NCBI GenBank assembly: GCA_015657535.1
Contig: JADHZB010000590.1
Span: forward strand, 1 to 63,974
Direction: 5' to 3'
Length of the DNA: 63,974 nt
From: Nephromyces sp. MM_2019
Taxonomy: Eukaryota; Apicomplexa; Aconoidasida; Nephromycida
The notes beneath the pieces were generated by a model. That model did not search any database, was not told where the DNA came from, and saw only the letters and a list, made by a program, of their open reading frames with translations. This document shows positions 26,301 to 37,783 of this stretch, piece by piece. Every line of letters starts with the position of its first letter. The stretch's first letter is position 1. A program made the translations under genes and the position numbers.

Positions 26301-26984
26301 ATGATCTACAGTTTGCACATATTTTACAAGCAGCAGTGCATCTTTTACTTGAGCATCCCGAGCTTGAATGAAGTTAGTGGGTATACACAAGAATTAGATC
26401 AACAGTCGAACCAGGGATTAAACATAACTAACAACATAAATGAGCTAACAAATCAGCTCCTGAAAACTCAAACATATCAATCTAACTCACGCAAAAACAC
26501 TGCGCAAATTAATCTATCACATAAGCCACAACTAACATCAGACGAATCTACTCTTCTTACTTCATCCAGCAATACCTTAGCTCCAGTGGCCAGCTCTACA
26601 TCGAGTAACATAGTCATCAAAGAACATATTGAGAAGGACGAAAAACTTCTTAGTGGTTTCCTAATTGGATTTAAGACATTTTGTCAAAAACTTGTGCCCA
26701 ACGATTCTCCATATAGCTCTTTTAACACCTTCACAACACCACAGTATCGATTACATTACCACGAGACACCAACGGGATATAAATTTGTTTTCTTCACTTC
26801 TCCTGAAGTGCCTTCACTAAAGAAGGAACTAGAATATATCTCGAGGCAACTCTTTGTAGATAATGCAATAATGTCACCAAACTTCCGTGTGGGAAAATCA
26901 ATTCATAATACACCATTTAATGATAAAATACATGAATATGTCAAATTTTTAGAATTGAATCTTTTCAAATCACTTATCCAATAG
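26301..26984 (+). CDS. TRAPPC1: TRAPPC1/Bet5 with a long low-complexity insertion, 227 aa, intronless
   Basis: TRAPPC1 (Bet5) is a longin-fold core subunit of the TRAPP tether and Rab1 exchange factor at the ER-Golgi interface. Residues 1-20 (MIYSLHIFYKQQCIFYL) form the first longin strands. The end carries FLIGFKTFCQKL, then TTPQYRLHYHETPTGYKFVF, a very characteristic Bet5 block, and a C-terminal helix region. The family is usually about 145-160 aa; here roughly residues 27-110 are an insertion rich in Asn, Gln, Ser and Thr, placed in the loop between the first strands and helix 1. No stop or splice signal interrupts it. The gene lies 138 bp upstream of PEX12 on the same strand. Confidence 0.9.
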   Translation: MIYSLHIFYKQQCIFYLSIPSLNEVSGYTQELDQQSNQGLNITNNINELTNQLLKTQTYQSNSRKNTAQINLSHKPQLTSDESTLLTSSSNTLAPVASSTSSNIVIKEHIEKDEKLLSGFLIGFKTFCQKLVPNDSPYSSFNTFTTPQYRLHYHETPTGYKFVFFTSPEVPSLKKELEYISRQLFVDNAIMSPNFRVGKSIHNTPFNDKIHEYVKFLELNLFKSLIQ

Positions 26985-27122
26985 TGTATTCCAATTGATA
27001 CACTTCAAAAAAGCTTAAAGGGTTATCGCCCTTGAAGTCTTAAAAGGCTCACATCAAAATTTTGGTTGGTTTTTAATTAACTTTAAATTTCACCTTACAA
27101 TTCTTTCCTATTCACTCTAAAA

Positions 27123-28385
27123 ATGGAGGAGCGCTCTCTTACAGATACAGAGTATGGATCCATGCAGCCATCTTTTATTGAGCTATTTTTTAAGGAGTCA
27201 CTAAATAACTCATTTGAGCCTGGTTTAAAATACATATTCACCACACTATCTAATTATAACAAAAAGTTTCAATACATATATGATAAATGGGATATTGTAT
27301 ATCCTTGCATTATGTCTCTAATAGAAATCATATCTTTGAAAGTAAATGAATCGTCTATTGCTGAAACATTGTTTGACATTCAAAGGGTGAATTTACGATC
27401 ATTAAATATAGCAACAACTCAGTACGACAACTACAATTCATCTCTTGCCGATAATAAATCAGATTCATATAATATTATAAGATCATATCACGATCATAAA
27501 CCTTTAGGAAATTTCAAAATTCTTAAAATTGTTTTGTTATCAACCTTAATACCAAACATTTTCAAGTACTTAAAAAATTCTAATTCCGGTCTTAATAGAC
27601 AATCCTTAGACTCCAGCTATAATTCTTTACTTATGAAGTTGAAGTACACTTTTTTAGCTCTCAAGCAATTAAAGTTGGCCAAAGCCAGAAATTTAATATT
27701 TCAAATAATCTCGGATATTTACTATCGTTTGCGTCAAAACTCATCTTTGATCTACAATAGTTTATCACGTCTCACACTTTTCTTATTTTTTGTATATCGA
27801 GTATTATATCTATTTGATAAGGTGAAATGGCCTTATTGGGACCCTGTTATGCATTATGTAGGTTTAATCTACACAAACTATTATGACAAGTCAAAGTATA
27901 CTGAGCATTATACATTTGTCAACCGTTTTACGAAATTTATAAGGATTATGTTCTTATTGGTATCGAAGGGGTTTTTGTTATTTGAATGGGTTAATGCTAA
28001 TCATGATCAATTATTTACACATGATACAGTGACAATTCTACCAGAACCTCCTAGCCACCCAAAAATGCCCGAATACTCGGAAAAACTCTTTTTTCTAATT
28101 GAGGTAAAAAGTTAATGAATTAAATATATATATATATATATATATAGTCTCTAGGTGAGGTTACATTACAATCTTAAAGAATATTCATATCACAAATTTT
28201 CTCAGAATAAGACGATATGTCCACTTTGCAATCGCACAAGAACAAACCCTTCTTGTATACCAACAGGCTATGTTTTTTGTTATCGATGTATTCTTGAATA
28301 TCTTAATGAGAATGCACATTGCCCTATTACAGGGATTCCAGTTGGTGATGATCAAATTCGAAGATTGTACGAGTCAAATGATTAG
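27123..28385 (+). CDS. PEX12: PEX12 peroxisomal RING ligase subunit, 403 aa
   Basis: PEX12 is one of the three RING proteins (with PEX2 and PEX10) of the peroxisomal retrotranslocation ligase that ubiquitinates PEX5. The N-terminus QPSFIELFFKESLNNSFEPG is typical. A hydrophobic middle follows, with KWPYWDPVMHYVGL, and the C-terminal RING-like domain is CPLCNRTRTNPS..TGYVFCYRC..CPITG. As in other PEX12 proteins the RING lacks a full set of zinc ligands. Exon 1 is 27123-28103 and exon 2 28155-28385, with phase 0 at the join (LFFLIE|VRLHYN). The 51-nt intron contains a TA microsatellite. Confidence 0.95.
28124..28147. repeat. (TA)n microsatellite in the PEX12 intron
   Basis: An uninterrupted run of about 12 TA units sits near the 3' end of the only PEX12 intron, close to the acceptor. 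Confidence 0.85.
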
Positions 28386-28482
28386 AGTATTTCAGAAAAT
28401 TTTACATCATTTTTTAATCAGATAGAGATTTTCATTATAATAAACTTAGAAAAAAACTGATTCTGTAAATAAGTAACAATAC

Positions 28483-29841
28483 TCAAAGCTCATCTTTATC
28501 TCGATAGTTCGCATTGTCTGATGTTTCTTGAAATAAAATACCCTGCAATAATTTAAAGTTTATATAAGATTACATAAATTGAATATTATGAAAGCTATAT
28601 AGGGGATGTGTAAATTTGTAAATGCCTAATGAAAACTAACGGAGGAAAATTTCCATTGACAGTGCTTGTCTGGTTTTACACCAGGATAAACTGCTACTTC
28701 AATATGACCAAGAATGGGGCACCTAGGGCAATTTTTTTGTGTGAATCTGATATTTAAATATTTCGATGTATAGTTACTAAAGGCTTAGTTAAAATTAAGG
28801 GTTTTGTCAAACTTATAATTTTCTTTTGCACAGAGATAGCCGTTTGTTTCATTGTGCTTTAAATAAAAGATCCCAGTGTCTTCTTTTAGATTGTTTTCTT
28901 TTGTGCATTCGACTGTCCAGTTATCTGATTTATCGCCATTTCCTTTGTTCCCGAATCCAGAAACCTAAATTCGGTTGTGGTATGACATTAGGTAATGGTG
29001 GAAATTAGTCAATTACCTCATTGTTGGAGCTTAAGGCTGACTTGATAGGATGTGAGTGCAAGTTTAGACCTCCCCCGCTGTTTTGAAATCTCACTGTGTT
29101 GCCACATTTTAAGGGCTTTCCAGAGGGTTTAGTTTGTTCATTATGAGCCGCCTTCACTAGCCATAAAAAAGCTTCTCCGTCTTCAATGGCTTGATTTTTT
29201 GCAATTGTCTAAATTAGTTAAGTTTTCAAAAGTGGAAAAGTTTCTTTTAATTCACTGGTAATTATGAAAGGAAAAATTTTTGATGTGTAGAAAATTCATA
29301 AAGTAATAATAAATAATGGGCTCCTTAGATCATCCCAACAAAAGTTAGGACCTTTTCCTAATAATTAACGGTGAGATCTACCATAAAATCTGTTCAAATT
29401 CATGATTTCAGTGCTACAGTGTAATGTAGTTGTATCGGTTATTATAGGATTAGAAATATAAATATAGTTTAAAAAAGATTGATATATAGCCATTTCATAT
29501 ACATAAGTGCAAGAATTTCTAACCACCAAACTCTGTCCGCTTCCATTTTTCCATGCAGCATCTGAAAGGAGTAATCTGTGTAAGGATTAAAAAATTGTTT
29601 TAATTTTCCATAACAAAAGTAAGGTTTTCAAAAAAGTTTTGAGGGTGTGATAACATCTGTTACAGCCGATATTGGTGAGCTAGTATGCTTCTTAATTCAG
29701 TACTTACTTATAATCTGTTTTAATGTGGACAAGGCTTATTGCGCTTCCATAGCTTAAGTCAAATTGTGTAGAAGCACACAAATTGTATATATAATTTGTG
29801 GATATTAACAAGAGGAAGAAGGTAGATAATGTCTTGTTCAT
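28483..29841 (-). CDS. SDF2: SDF2-like ER luminal MIR-domain protein ending in KDEL, 223 aa
   Basis: SDF2/SDF2L1 proteins are soluble ER proteins with three MIR repeats that work with BiP/ERdj3 and in O-mannosylation quality control. A signal peptide occupies the first 23 or so residues (MNKTLSTFFLLLIST...). MIR features are YGSAISLVHIKTDYKL, NGSGQSLV, PLKCGNTVRFQN, GGGLNLHSHPIKSALSSNNE, VSGFG and DNWTVEC. The last residues are RDKDEL, an ER retrieval signal. Exons: 29708-29841, 29524-29575, 29017-29208, 28813-28964, 28641-28722 and 28483-28542, total 672 nt, all phases closing. It converges with PEX12 (97 bp apart). Length and domain order match the family. Confidence 0.93.
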
Positions 29842-30522
29842 TATCAAAATTGGAAGTTGTACTTAGAGACTTTGAATAAAATAAGAAATTATTGTTCAAG
29901 AAGTAAAAGTTGAAATGATGAAACTTAAGTAGCATGGAGATGGGGGAGCTTATATCATATTCCAGTATCAATTAGACCGTTGACAAAGTTAAAATTGAAA
30001 TCAAAGTTTTTCCTGCTTTCTCGAGTATTCACCAGCAGGTTTCTATTCAGGAGGTTATCAAATAAATTCTGATTATTAAATGGATTGCGGGGCATAGTTT
30101 CATGTTTAAAATGCTATTATTTATTTAATATATGAAGCTTAGGTTTCAGTAGTAAATTTCAAGCAATAATCAAAATTTTAGACTTTGTCTCAAAGACTTG
30201 ACTGATAGCAAAAGCCAAAAAAGCTTCCGAAATTTTTAAAGTTATCAAATTTGTCTAGATTGCTATTAATAAATTGTAAACTTTGTCTATCGTTTACAGT
30301 TATTGTTTGTGTAGCTTATTATGTGCGTAAAATGTGTTTGTTTTTGAACTGCTTGTGCATATCTATGTATGCGATTTTCCTTGTGTTTAAGCAAAAGGAA
30401 TGCGTTTTAGGGCTTAAAAAATAAAATATTTGTTTGGGTGCTATCGATTTGGTTAGTGTTATAATATTTATTAACGCTTTTATAAAAATTTGGGACTATC
30501 AAGCTATAAAAATTATAAATCT
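29842..30522. other. Intergenic gap between SDF2 and the PDE fusion gene
   Basis: About 680 bp with the SDF2 promoter side to the left and the 3' end of the next minus-strand gene to the right. No further feature is seen. Confidence 0.5.
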
Positions 30523-33500
30523 TTAAGGATCTGTGTTATGCAGTAGAATGATATAGTCCCCATTGTCATCATTCAGCTATTACTTGTGAGGTGAAGATTT
30601 ATGACCTTCAGTCAAGCTATACCATTTTGCTCTGTTTTAATTCAAAATTATAAATTGTTGTTGAGGAGTCAATTGGGATGAAACAAATACCTATTTTCAT
30701 TCATTATTTTCAATCTATCTGTTATCTGATTATCTAAGAACTTCTCTATTAATTTGAAGAATGGACTACAAAAAGAATCTAATAGAAAGACATAAATAGG
30801 ATTTTGTAATCACATTTTTTAAAAAACGAACATAAAAGAATGTAGCTACCAATAAAATTTAATTGAAATTTCGCAACAGTTCTAGTATTCATATCTTGGA
30901 ACAAAGGCATATGAATTGGAAGATTGAAGTGCTGCTCTAACTCGATCTATTAAGTATAATTGGACAAATAATGAGTGATAGGAGTCTAAATTTTTAATGT
31001 ACAACCTGATTATGAACTTCCACAGCAATTCTGAGGGCCCAAGCCTTACTTTGATTATAATTAAATAAGGGATTTGCTATATCGGCACTATGCAGTAAGC
31101 ATGATTCCAAGAATATTTTGTTAGAATCTTTGAGAATATGTGCCTTAAATCGATCGCCTGTAATGTTTAAGTTTTCAGTTTCTGAAACAATATCTTGAAG
31201 CTTATTAGCCAAATTGAAGTGCTGATCCATATCCGTTGAGAGGATAGCAGAAATGATTCTTTTCCGTGTTGGTAAGCTAGCTGTCGATTCCATAATAGGT
31301 TTAAAGTCCTCAGAGCTTCTATATTCATGAAATCTCAAGATATGAAGCTTTTATATGGTACCTTATAAATAAATTTTTGCTTGAACCTTATAATTTGAAA
31401 TAAAGTTGAAGAATGATAGTTTTCCAAAACTGATGCATCATTGTAGACTTGTGCTATAAAGCTTCAAAAGATAGCACAATATGATGGAGTTAGAAAACTA
31501 AGGTGTTGATACCTTTGAATTGAGATCAGGAACCTATTGTTTACTCCTGGATGACTAAGATCATGTGATAAGGCAGCTAAACACATTAGGAATTTATCTC
31601 TAAAGTTGTACATATTTTGTAGATTCTTTGAAGATTGCAAAACATACATAATCTAAAAGATGAAACAAAATTCTGTAAGTTTAAATTTTAGTAGAACACA
31701 ACAAAATAATTACCTGAGCCACAGAAACAGCGTGATAAAAATTATGGAATGGATTAGCACTTTTGTAGTTCTGTGAAAGGAAATAAGCAAATTTAAACAT
31801 TTTGATAGCCGACATGCTAATTCCAGCTCTGCTTGAGCAGTAATATAATAAATCTCTGATCAAAATATAAGGGATTTTTATTAAATTTTCTTAGATTCCT
31901 CATTTGAATACCTGGCTTTTAATATTATTTCAGGTTCTTTGTTATCTAGGACATCATAATCCCAGGAAACCCAACTTTCTATGGAAATAGGATCATTCAA
32001 AAGAGTAGATTCGGAAACGTCTTGAAAGTCATTGGAAATATTCAGCCTTTCCTTTTCAATATTCATTCTTGTCATTTCCTAAATGTTGTTTTATTTTGAT
32101 TTTCTTAGCTTTTGTTGGGAATATTCTAACCTTACCTGAAAGCTGCTCATATCAGGCTTAACAATTTCCAATTGCTGATGAAAGCTTCCTGCTTGTGCCA
32201 GTTTGTGTTAAGGAAAATGATATAAATCTAAATGCTAGGAGGATACCTCTAGAATAGGATTGAGGCTTTTTCTCTCTTGAATTTGTTGTGTTCCCATTGA
32301 TGTTCCTCAAATCTACTTTTGTTTCAGGTTGGGAGCTCTCGGCGGGAGTAATGTTGTATAGCTCATATAGCTTAGACACTGCAACAAGTCGTACAAAGTA
32401 GTAATAAACCTCAATATCAGGATTCGTTGGACTAAAATAATCTTTCAAGGCTGTAAATCTGTGGCGATTTTCAAAATACTGAGATTTATCTATTATTAAA
32501 TTTTATTTGTCTTAATGAAACAGATAAAAATTTCAAACTTGTTCTAGGCAATATTTTCCAAATTCTGCAGTTTCTATAGTTTCTAATCTTGTATCTAGAA
32601 GCTTGAGGACCAATTCTGCACCAGGAACTAGTATTTTAGGTATAGCTTCAAGGAAAGGAAAGTATTTAACAAATTTCTCCTCATTAAAAAATTTAGAAGC
32701 CTTTAAAATTGACTCTTCAGGTAATGTTTTAGTGAAAGCTTTCATATCTTCCTCAATTGAACTTTTATCTGATATTTTATCAGAATCGCTTGTGCTTTCA
32801 TTATAAATATTTGTTTCACTAGCTAATTCATTCCCTACAAAAAGTATAATAAACATGGCTATCACAACTCACTTTAAAGTCAAATGCTAGTAAATAATGT
32901 GCTACAAAAAGCACTTGATTTTAACCTTGTTCCATTAGTGAAGCTTGTTCCTTTACAAAATTGTTGTGTGACATGCTGTTTTGTTTATTATTAATTCGGT
33001 TAGTCCTAGTGAAAGGAGTTTTAGATGCATTTCTATCTGTGCAAACGCTCCTTTTATCATCATTTCTAAGATGTTTGGAAACATTTAAGCTTAAACTTTC
33101 AATCTGGTTACAAAAAGCCTAGTTACCCAGTCTCATCTCCATTGTTTTTTAATTTTAATCCATTTAATATAGCCATTAAAACAGATATAATAGATAGTGG
33201 TTCTTCCAATCTAGAACGTTTCCAAGCTAATGACTTAAAAGTTAGGTTTTATTTTGATAATTTACACACCTCATATAATTCAATTTTTTAATGCCGTCAT
33301 TATCAGTAGTTGTACTTCGTATTTGAATACCTGATGATGACTCCTCTTCGATTTGTTGCCTAAAAATATCATCCAGCGTTTCCTTTTCTGTGCCTAATGA
33401 TACTACAAAAACTTCTAGGTATGATGTTTCTTTATCTATGGAAAATGTTCCTCTAATTTCATCGAAAATTAAGTCGGGTGGAATGAACCTCAAATTTTGT

Positions 33501-35731
33501 GAATTTTCTTCATCCATCATTATGAAATCCCCGAGAAACACAGCTAGTGTACTGTAATCTTTCTGAAATTTAATCAAGCAAGGTTCAAAATTCGAGATAA
33601 GTTTGATTTATACTTAGGTTACGTCAAAATTTCTTTGCTTAAGATCATTTAAACAAGGGCAATGTATTATTTTGATGTTTAACTCCTTGCATAATTGAGT
33701 TAGAAATCTATTGGATTCAAAAGTCAATCCAAAAGTCAAAATTTGTAACAGTGTCATGTTAGGATTCTGAAGGCCGATATCGAAATCAGAAATTGAAAAC
33801 CTCGCTAGGCTTCTCAAAGTAAAAGTAATTATATTTCCAGAGATTGGCTTAGACAAAATTTTTAACTTGGAATCAAGATTTTCACAAATTCTTTGTGCTA
33901 TAAAAATTCTAAGATTTTGACCATTCCTGTTAGTTGGATTATTTCAAAGATTTTGTAATTCGCAGCTATATATCTTATATATAATAAATTCTCAGTTTCA
34001 CCTTGCTTCAAGCGAATCAACTAACTGTGTACTTTCTCCAACCTCTCCTATTTGTGAACCTTGATCATGTATCTGAAAATTTCAAGATTTATTCGAATAA
34101 ATCGCTTTGATCCTCATTATTTACGATTTGAATTGCTTAATGTAGCTATTCTAACTTGGAAAGTAATATCATGCTCTGCGAAATCTTTAGCATGTTCCTT
34201 GAGGATTACCTTCCCATGATCTGAATCTACTGCTGCCTTTCCTGAAACATATATCCTAATAGATTGATTTGGACCTGTCACTCTATCAATTGCTGAAGAA
34301 ATAACCTAGCACACGACTAAATCATAACTAAGGAATTGATAAGAATCAAAAATGAATCACTATTACTTACATTCGAAAACAATTTATATAAGCTATCCTT
34401 CTTTGTATATATGGAAGTTGGGCACCCAGAAGAAAATAAAATGCTTAATTGCGACTTTTTTTCTATTGCCCTTATCCTGTAATCTCTGAGACAGCTTTCC
34501 ATTGTATATCTCAAATTAAATGGAGTAACAGCACTCTGAGAATAGTTTCATCAAATTATTTAACAGATTTCATATATTTGAGTATTTTATTATACTTTTG
34601 ATATTCCCAATTGAGCTTCATTTTTGATGAAATCAATAGCACAAATCTGGGTTCTAAGGATATCTGCTATAGCATGCTCAAGAATTTTTATTACTTTCCT
34701 CTCTCTCTCGGGGATTTTATCACTTGCTAGCAACAAAGCGGTGATCCCTGACATAGCATGGATCCTAGGAAGGTTCCTTATGTTGAATATTGCAAGCATT
34801 ACGTGCCCTAAATCGTGAACAAAACTCTGTTTTATCTCTTCTGAACCCTTGATTTTGACTTGGACAGAACTAAATATTTTTTTAACAACATCTGTAACAA
34901 ATAAGTTAATTTGGCTGAAAGAGTTGATTGAGCGATTAAATTCAAACTGATTTTACCTAAAAATTTTAAATTTAAAATAAGGCAGAAAAGCATAAAAAAT
35001 ATTGGTACTATTAAAATTATCCACAACAATGAGATTGAATTCAAATAGCTTTCTTGTTGTTCTCTTTCCGCAGCCTTTGTAGCATTTAGAATTTCCCTAT
35101 GCTCTTCTAGAACGTTTTGGAGGCTATAACTCAAATATTTAGAATTATTAGTAGCTTCACATACTAACGAAACTGTTAAATATGGGCTAGAAATATGCTC
35201 CTTGAAATGGTTACAGAGACTTATTAAATTTTTCCAAATTACCCCATTGTAAGAATCTCTAGAATTCATGAGTTTAGATAAACAATGAGTCCTTGGGGCA
35301 TTTGAGATTGCAGAAAAGGAGCAATAATCAACCAAGAGGTCATCAAAGAGCTGAGATACATATACACCTTCTGACTTTACTTGGCTTACAACTCTATTAC
35401 AATCCTCCAGACCTATATTATGATCCAAAATAATGTTATTTGATGCTGTAACAATCGTAAATCCATTCATAATTTTGTTAATCCGATCTAATTCAGATTC
35501 ACATATAACAGAACTATCATGAGATCTGTTATATATACTTGAATATACTGATGTAATCACAAAAAAGCAGACTGCAACAAGGAAAAGTAAGGATGCATTC
35601 AACAAATTTAATATACTGATATTTCTCAAAATTGTGTTAATAGCGAATTTTTGATCTGGAAATTCTTCAGATGTGGTTTGTGCGTCTAAGGTAGGCCTCA
35701 AACTGCTATCAAGTAAATTTAAATTAGCCAT
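30523..35731 (-). CDS. Membrane receptor with histidine-kinase-like core fused to class I cyclic-nucleotide phosphodiesterase, 1320 aa in 21 exons
   Basis: Residues 1-258 hold two TM helices (about 45-65 and 235-257) around a likely outside sensor domain. Next come a DHp-like helical pair (FVHDL, AMSGITALLLASDKIPERER), an HATPase_c-like domain (N-box LFSNVISSA; IHDQGSQI for D-x-G-x-G), a possible pseudo-receiver, a Ser/Asn-rich linker, then a PDEase_I domain from about residue 1000: FHNFYHA, ALSHDLSHPGVNN, VYNDASVLENYHS, LLHSADIANP and the purine-binding Gln in FQLNFID. Exons: 34957-35731, 34596-34891, 34371-34535, 34156-34305, 34002-34072, 33623-33926, 33270-33562, 33127-33210, 32926-33095, 32539-32834, 32247-32478, 32136-32191, 31912-32078, 31714-31855, 31513-31652, 31387-31461, 31006-31333, 30850-30946, 30691-30778, 30606-30631, 30523-30530. 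They total 3963 nt with all phases closing; the two last small exons are weakest. Confidence 0.85.
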
Positions 35732-36058
35732 GAAGGTAATTGATTTGATTTTATATTTTAGGATTGCTTAAGCATTTACTCTTGTTTTTATAATTAAATA
35801 AATAGATGCAATTTTACATTGAATTTAAAATTTTTTAATAAAAGTGAAAAAAGTAGCATTTTTTCTAGCAAAATTTGACCTTTTTTGGGATTATAAAGCT
35901 AGAAGGTTTGCATTGACCTAACATAACAAGTTTATAAGTATCAACTTTCTAATAAAGGAACTAGGATATGATAAATTAGTGTGTAAATACAAGCTTGAAA
36001 TCTTCTTCACAGATCCAAAAACTTACTTTTAATTATTAAATAAATAGAGTTATAAAAT
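35732..36058. promoter_or_regulatory. Divergent promoter region between the PDE fusion and a secreted-protein gene
   Basis: 327 bp separate two divergent ATGs. The region is very AT-rich with A/T runs; no defined motif is recognised. Both transcripts must start here or within neighbouring sequence. Confidence 0.45.
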
Positions 36059-36924
36059 ATGTACCACATGAAATGTATAGTTATAGTTTTTTTATGGATT
36101 ATGTTAGTTAATCATGAAAAAATTTATAGACTAAGCTCAACCTTTGAAATTGGGTCGGAAGGTATGTATAAAAAAGCTAAAATACACAATATAAAACAAT
36201 TACAGGATTTGATGTTGACGGATGTGATACTCACAAGTCAGACAGCTTCCTACCAGAAGAGTCTTATGCGATTGAATGCAAAGGACGAGATGTAGCTCCA
36301 AAATTTCAATTATCTGGTAAATTTTTACCATCTTTAACAAAGGATAAAAAATTGGGATATAAAACAAAGAAATACCTGTAGGGACGAAATCTCTAGGTAT
36401 TTTTACAAAAATATGGCCTATAAAATGTTATCAATAATACAATCCCAGCATTTATTATGGCAGAAAAATCAACAAGAACAAACAAAGACAACCCAAATAT
36501 CCATTTAATTGCTTGGGACATACCACCAATAAATACTTTAATCCTTGATCCTAGTGAATTAAGGAAGAGAGGAGCAATAGTAGGATTTAATTCAAAGCAT
36601 AAGTAATAGATACAAATAGAATATATAATTCTCTTTTCAAAAAATCCCAAAGAAACTCTTATCATGGCCCATGCTTGCTAAATAAGTCAGCGCCGGACAT
36701 GAGATGTATTCAAGCAATAATTTTTGCTTTAGGTATTCAAACGATTAAATCAGCCAACTTGTTAAATTTTGTTTTAAGACATTGAAAAGTTAAACTTGGC
36801 CAGCAATTCCTACTTAGAAGACCTAGAAACGAAATTATATGAAGTATCTCATAAATATGGCTCTGTACTTGAACATGGGAGAGCTGAATCAACAATTATT
36901 TTATATGAGAATTTCCGGGCATGA
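36059..36924 (+). CDS. Unrecognised protein with signal peptide, multi-exon
   Basis: The ATG at 36059 starts a hydrophobic leader (MKCIVIVFLWIMLV). Exon 1 (36059-36161) joins exon 2 (36206-36316) in phase, giving FEIGSEG|FDVDGCDTHKSDS and then KGRDVAPKFQLSG. Further coding-like blocks in compatible frames are HLIAWDIPPINTLILDPSEL (about 36508-36567), NSYHGPCLLNKSAPDM, and YLEDLETKLYEVSHKYGSVL to a TGA at 36922-36924. The last block resembles an RRM/UHM helix by eye, but a secreted RNA-binding protein would be odd, so it may belong to a separate gene. The exon structure between 36317 and 36790 is uncertain. No family is recognised. Confidence 0.4.
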
Positions 36925-37783
36925 AAGAAAATTAAAGATAGAGATTCAAAAAATTTTAGCACTCATTGAATATCATTAAGTGAATAGCTAATCTAAATTC
37001 CGAAATATACGCACCTATATAAAGTTGATAATATCATAATTAAAGGAAAACTTGCCACTCCAAGCAAAAAACTTAAGCTCTAACAATTCACAAATTAAAT
37101 CTGACAACTTGCTGTTGATGAACACTTATTACATGACTTTTCAGATCTAACTGAAATTTTTACCATGAATAATAATTAAATATTCAATAACATGAAAATT
37201 GTTTCGAGCAATTAAAATTTCAAAGTGTGATAGGTTAAAACAATTCCAGATTCTCCAAAATCTATGTTGAATTTTTCAGTTAAGCTACATAAACGAAGAC
37301 TACTGCATCTAGGGTGCCTATTTATGCAAAAATTTTGGTTTATCAATAGCTCTAATTACTCAAGATCTGTGCTATCTTATCTTTGGCACTGTTAAAGTCT
37401 GAGTAAAATTGCTTTTAAATTAAGAATAGATCCAATCTACATTCACACAAGTAAACTTGTGCCAAGTACAAATGGAAAAAATTGAAATCTGGTGTCGTTT
37501 ACTTTGACAATACTTTACGAAAATTTTACTTTGCTTTCAGAACAATATTTCAACAGTTGTTAAAATTTAAAATTAAAGAAATTAAGAAGACCCATTTAGC
37601 TTTTTTATGCTTCAAACAAATCAAATAGCACACAATATTACCCGATTTTGATAATGGATAAATCAAAGCTCCAAGAAACTTTGGTGTGAGTTTTACGAGC
37701 GTTGTATTAGTTTCCTAATATATAAATAAGCCTTAAATTTGAAAAATCCTAGCTTTTTAATGGATAAATTACTGTAGTTAGTT
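36925..37783. other. Intergenic gap
   Basis: About 860 bp of AT-rich sequence between two + strand genes. No convincing coding block, RNA gene or repeat is seen. Confidence 0.4.

Noticed and set aside
34759..34796. A 38-nt intron inside the DHp-like region
   Set aside because: Removing it would shift the frame away from the conserved helix that follows. The unspliced reading keeps the frame, so the extra residues are kept in the model.
36393..36665. Minus-strand ORF of 90 codons with hydrophobic segments
   Set aside because: The opposite strand reads as a plausible coding block (HLIAWDIPPINTLILDPSEL) in a frame compatible with the plus-strand gene, so this is probably a shadow.
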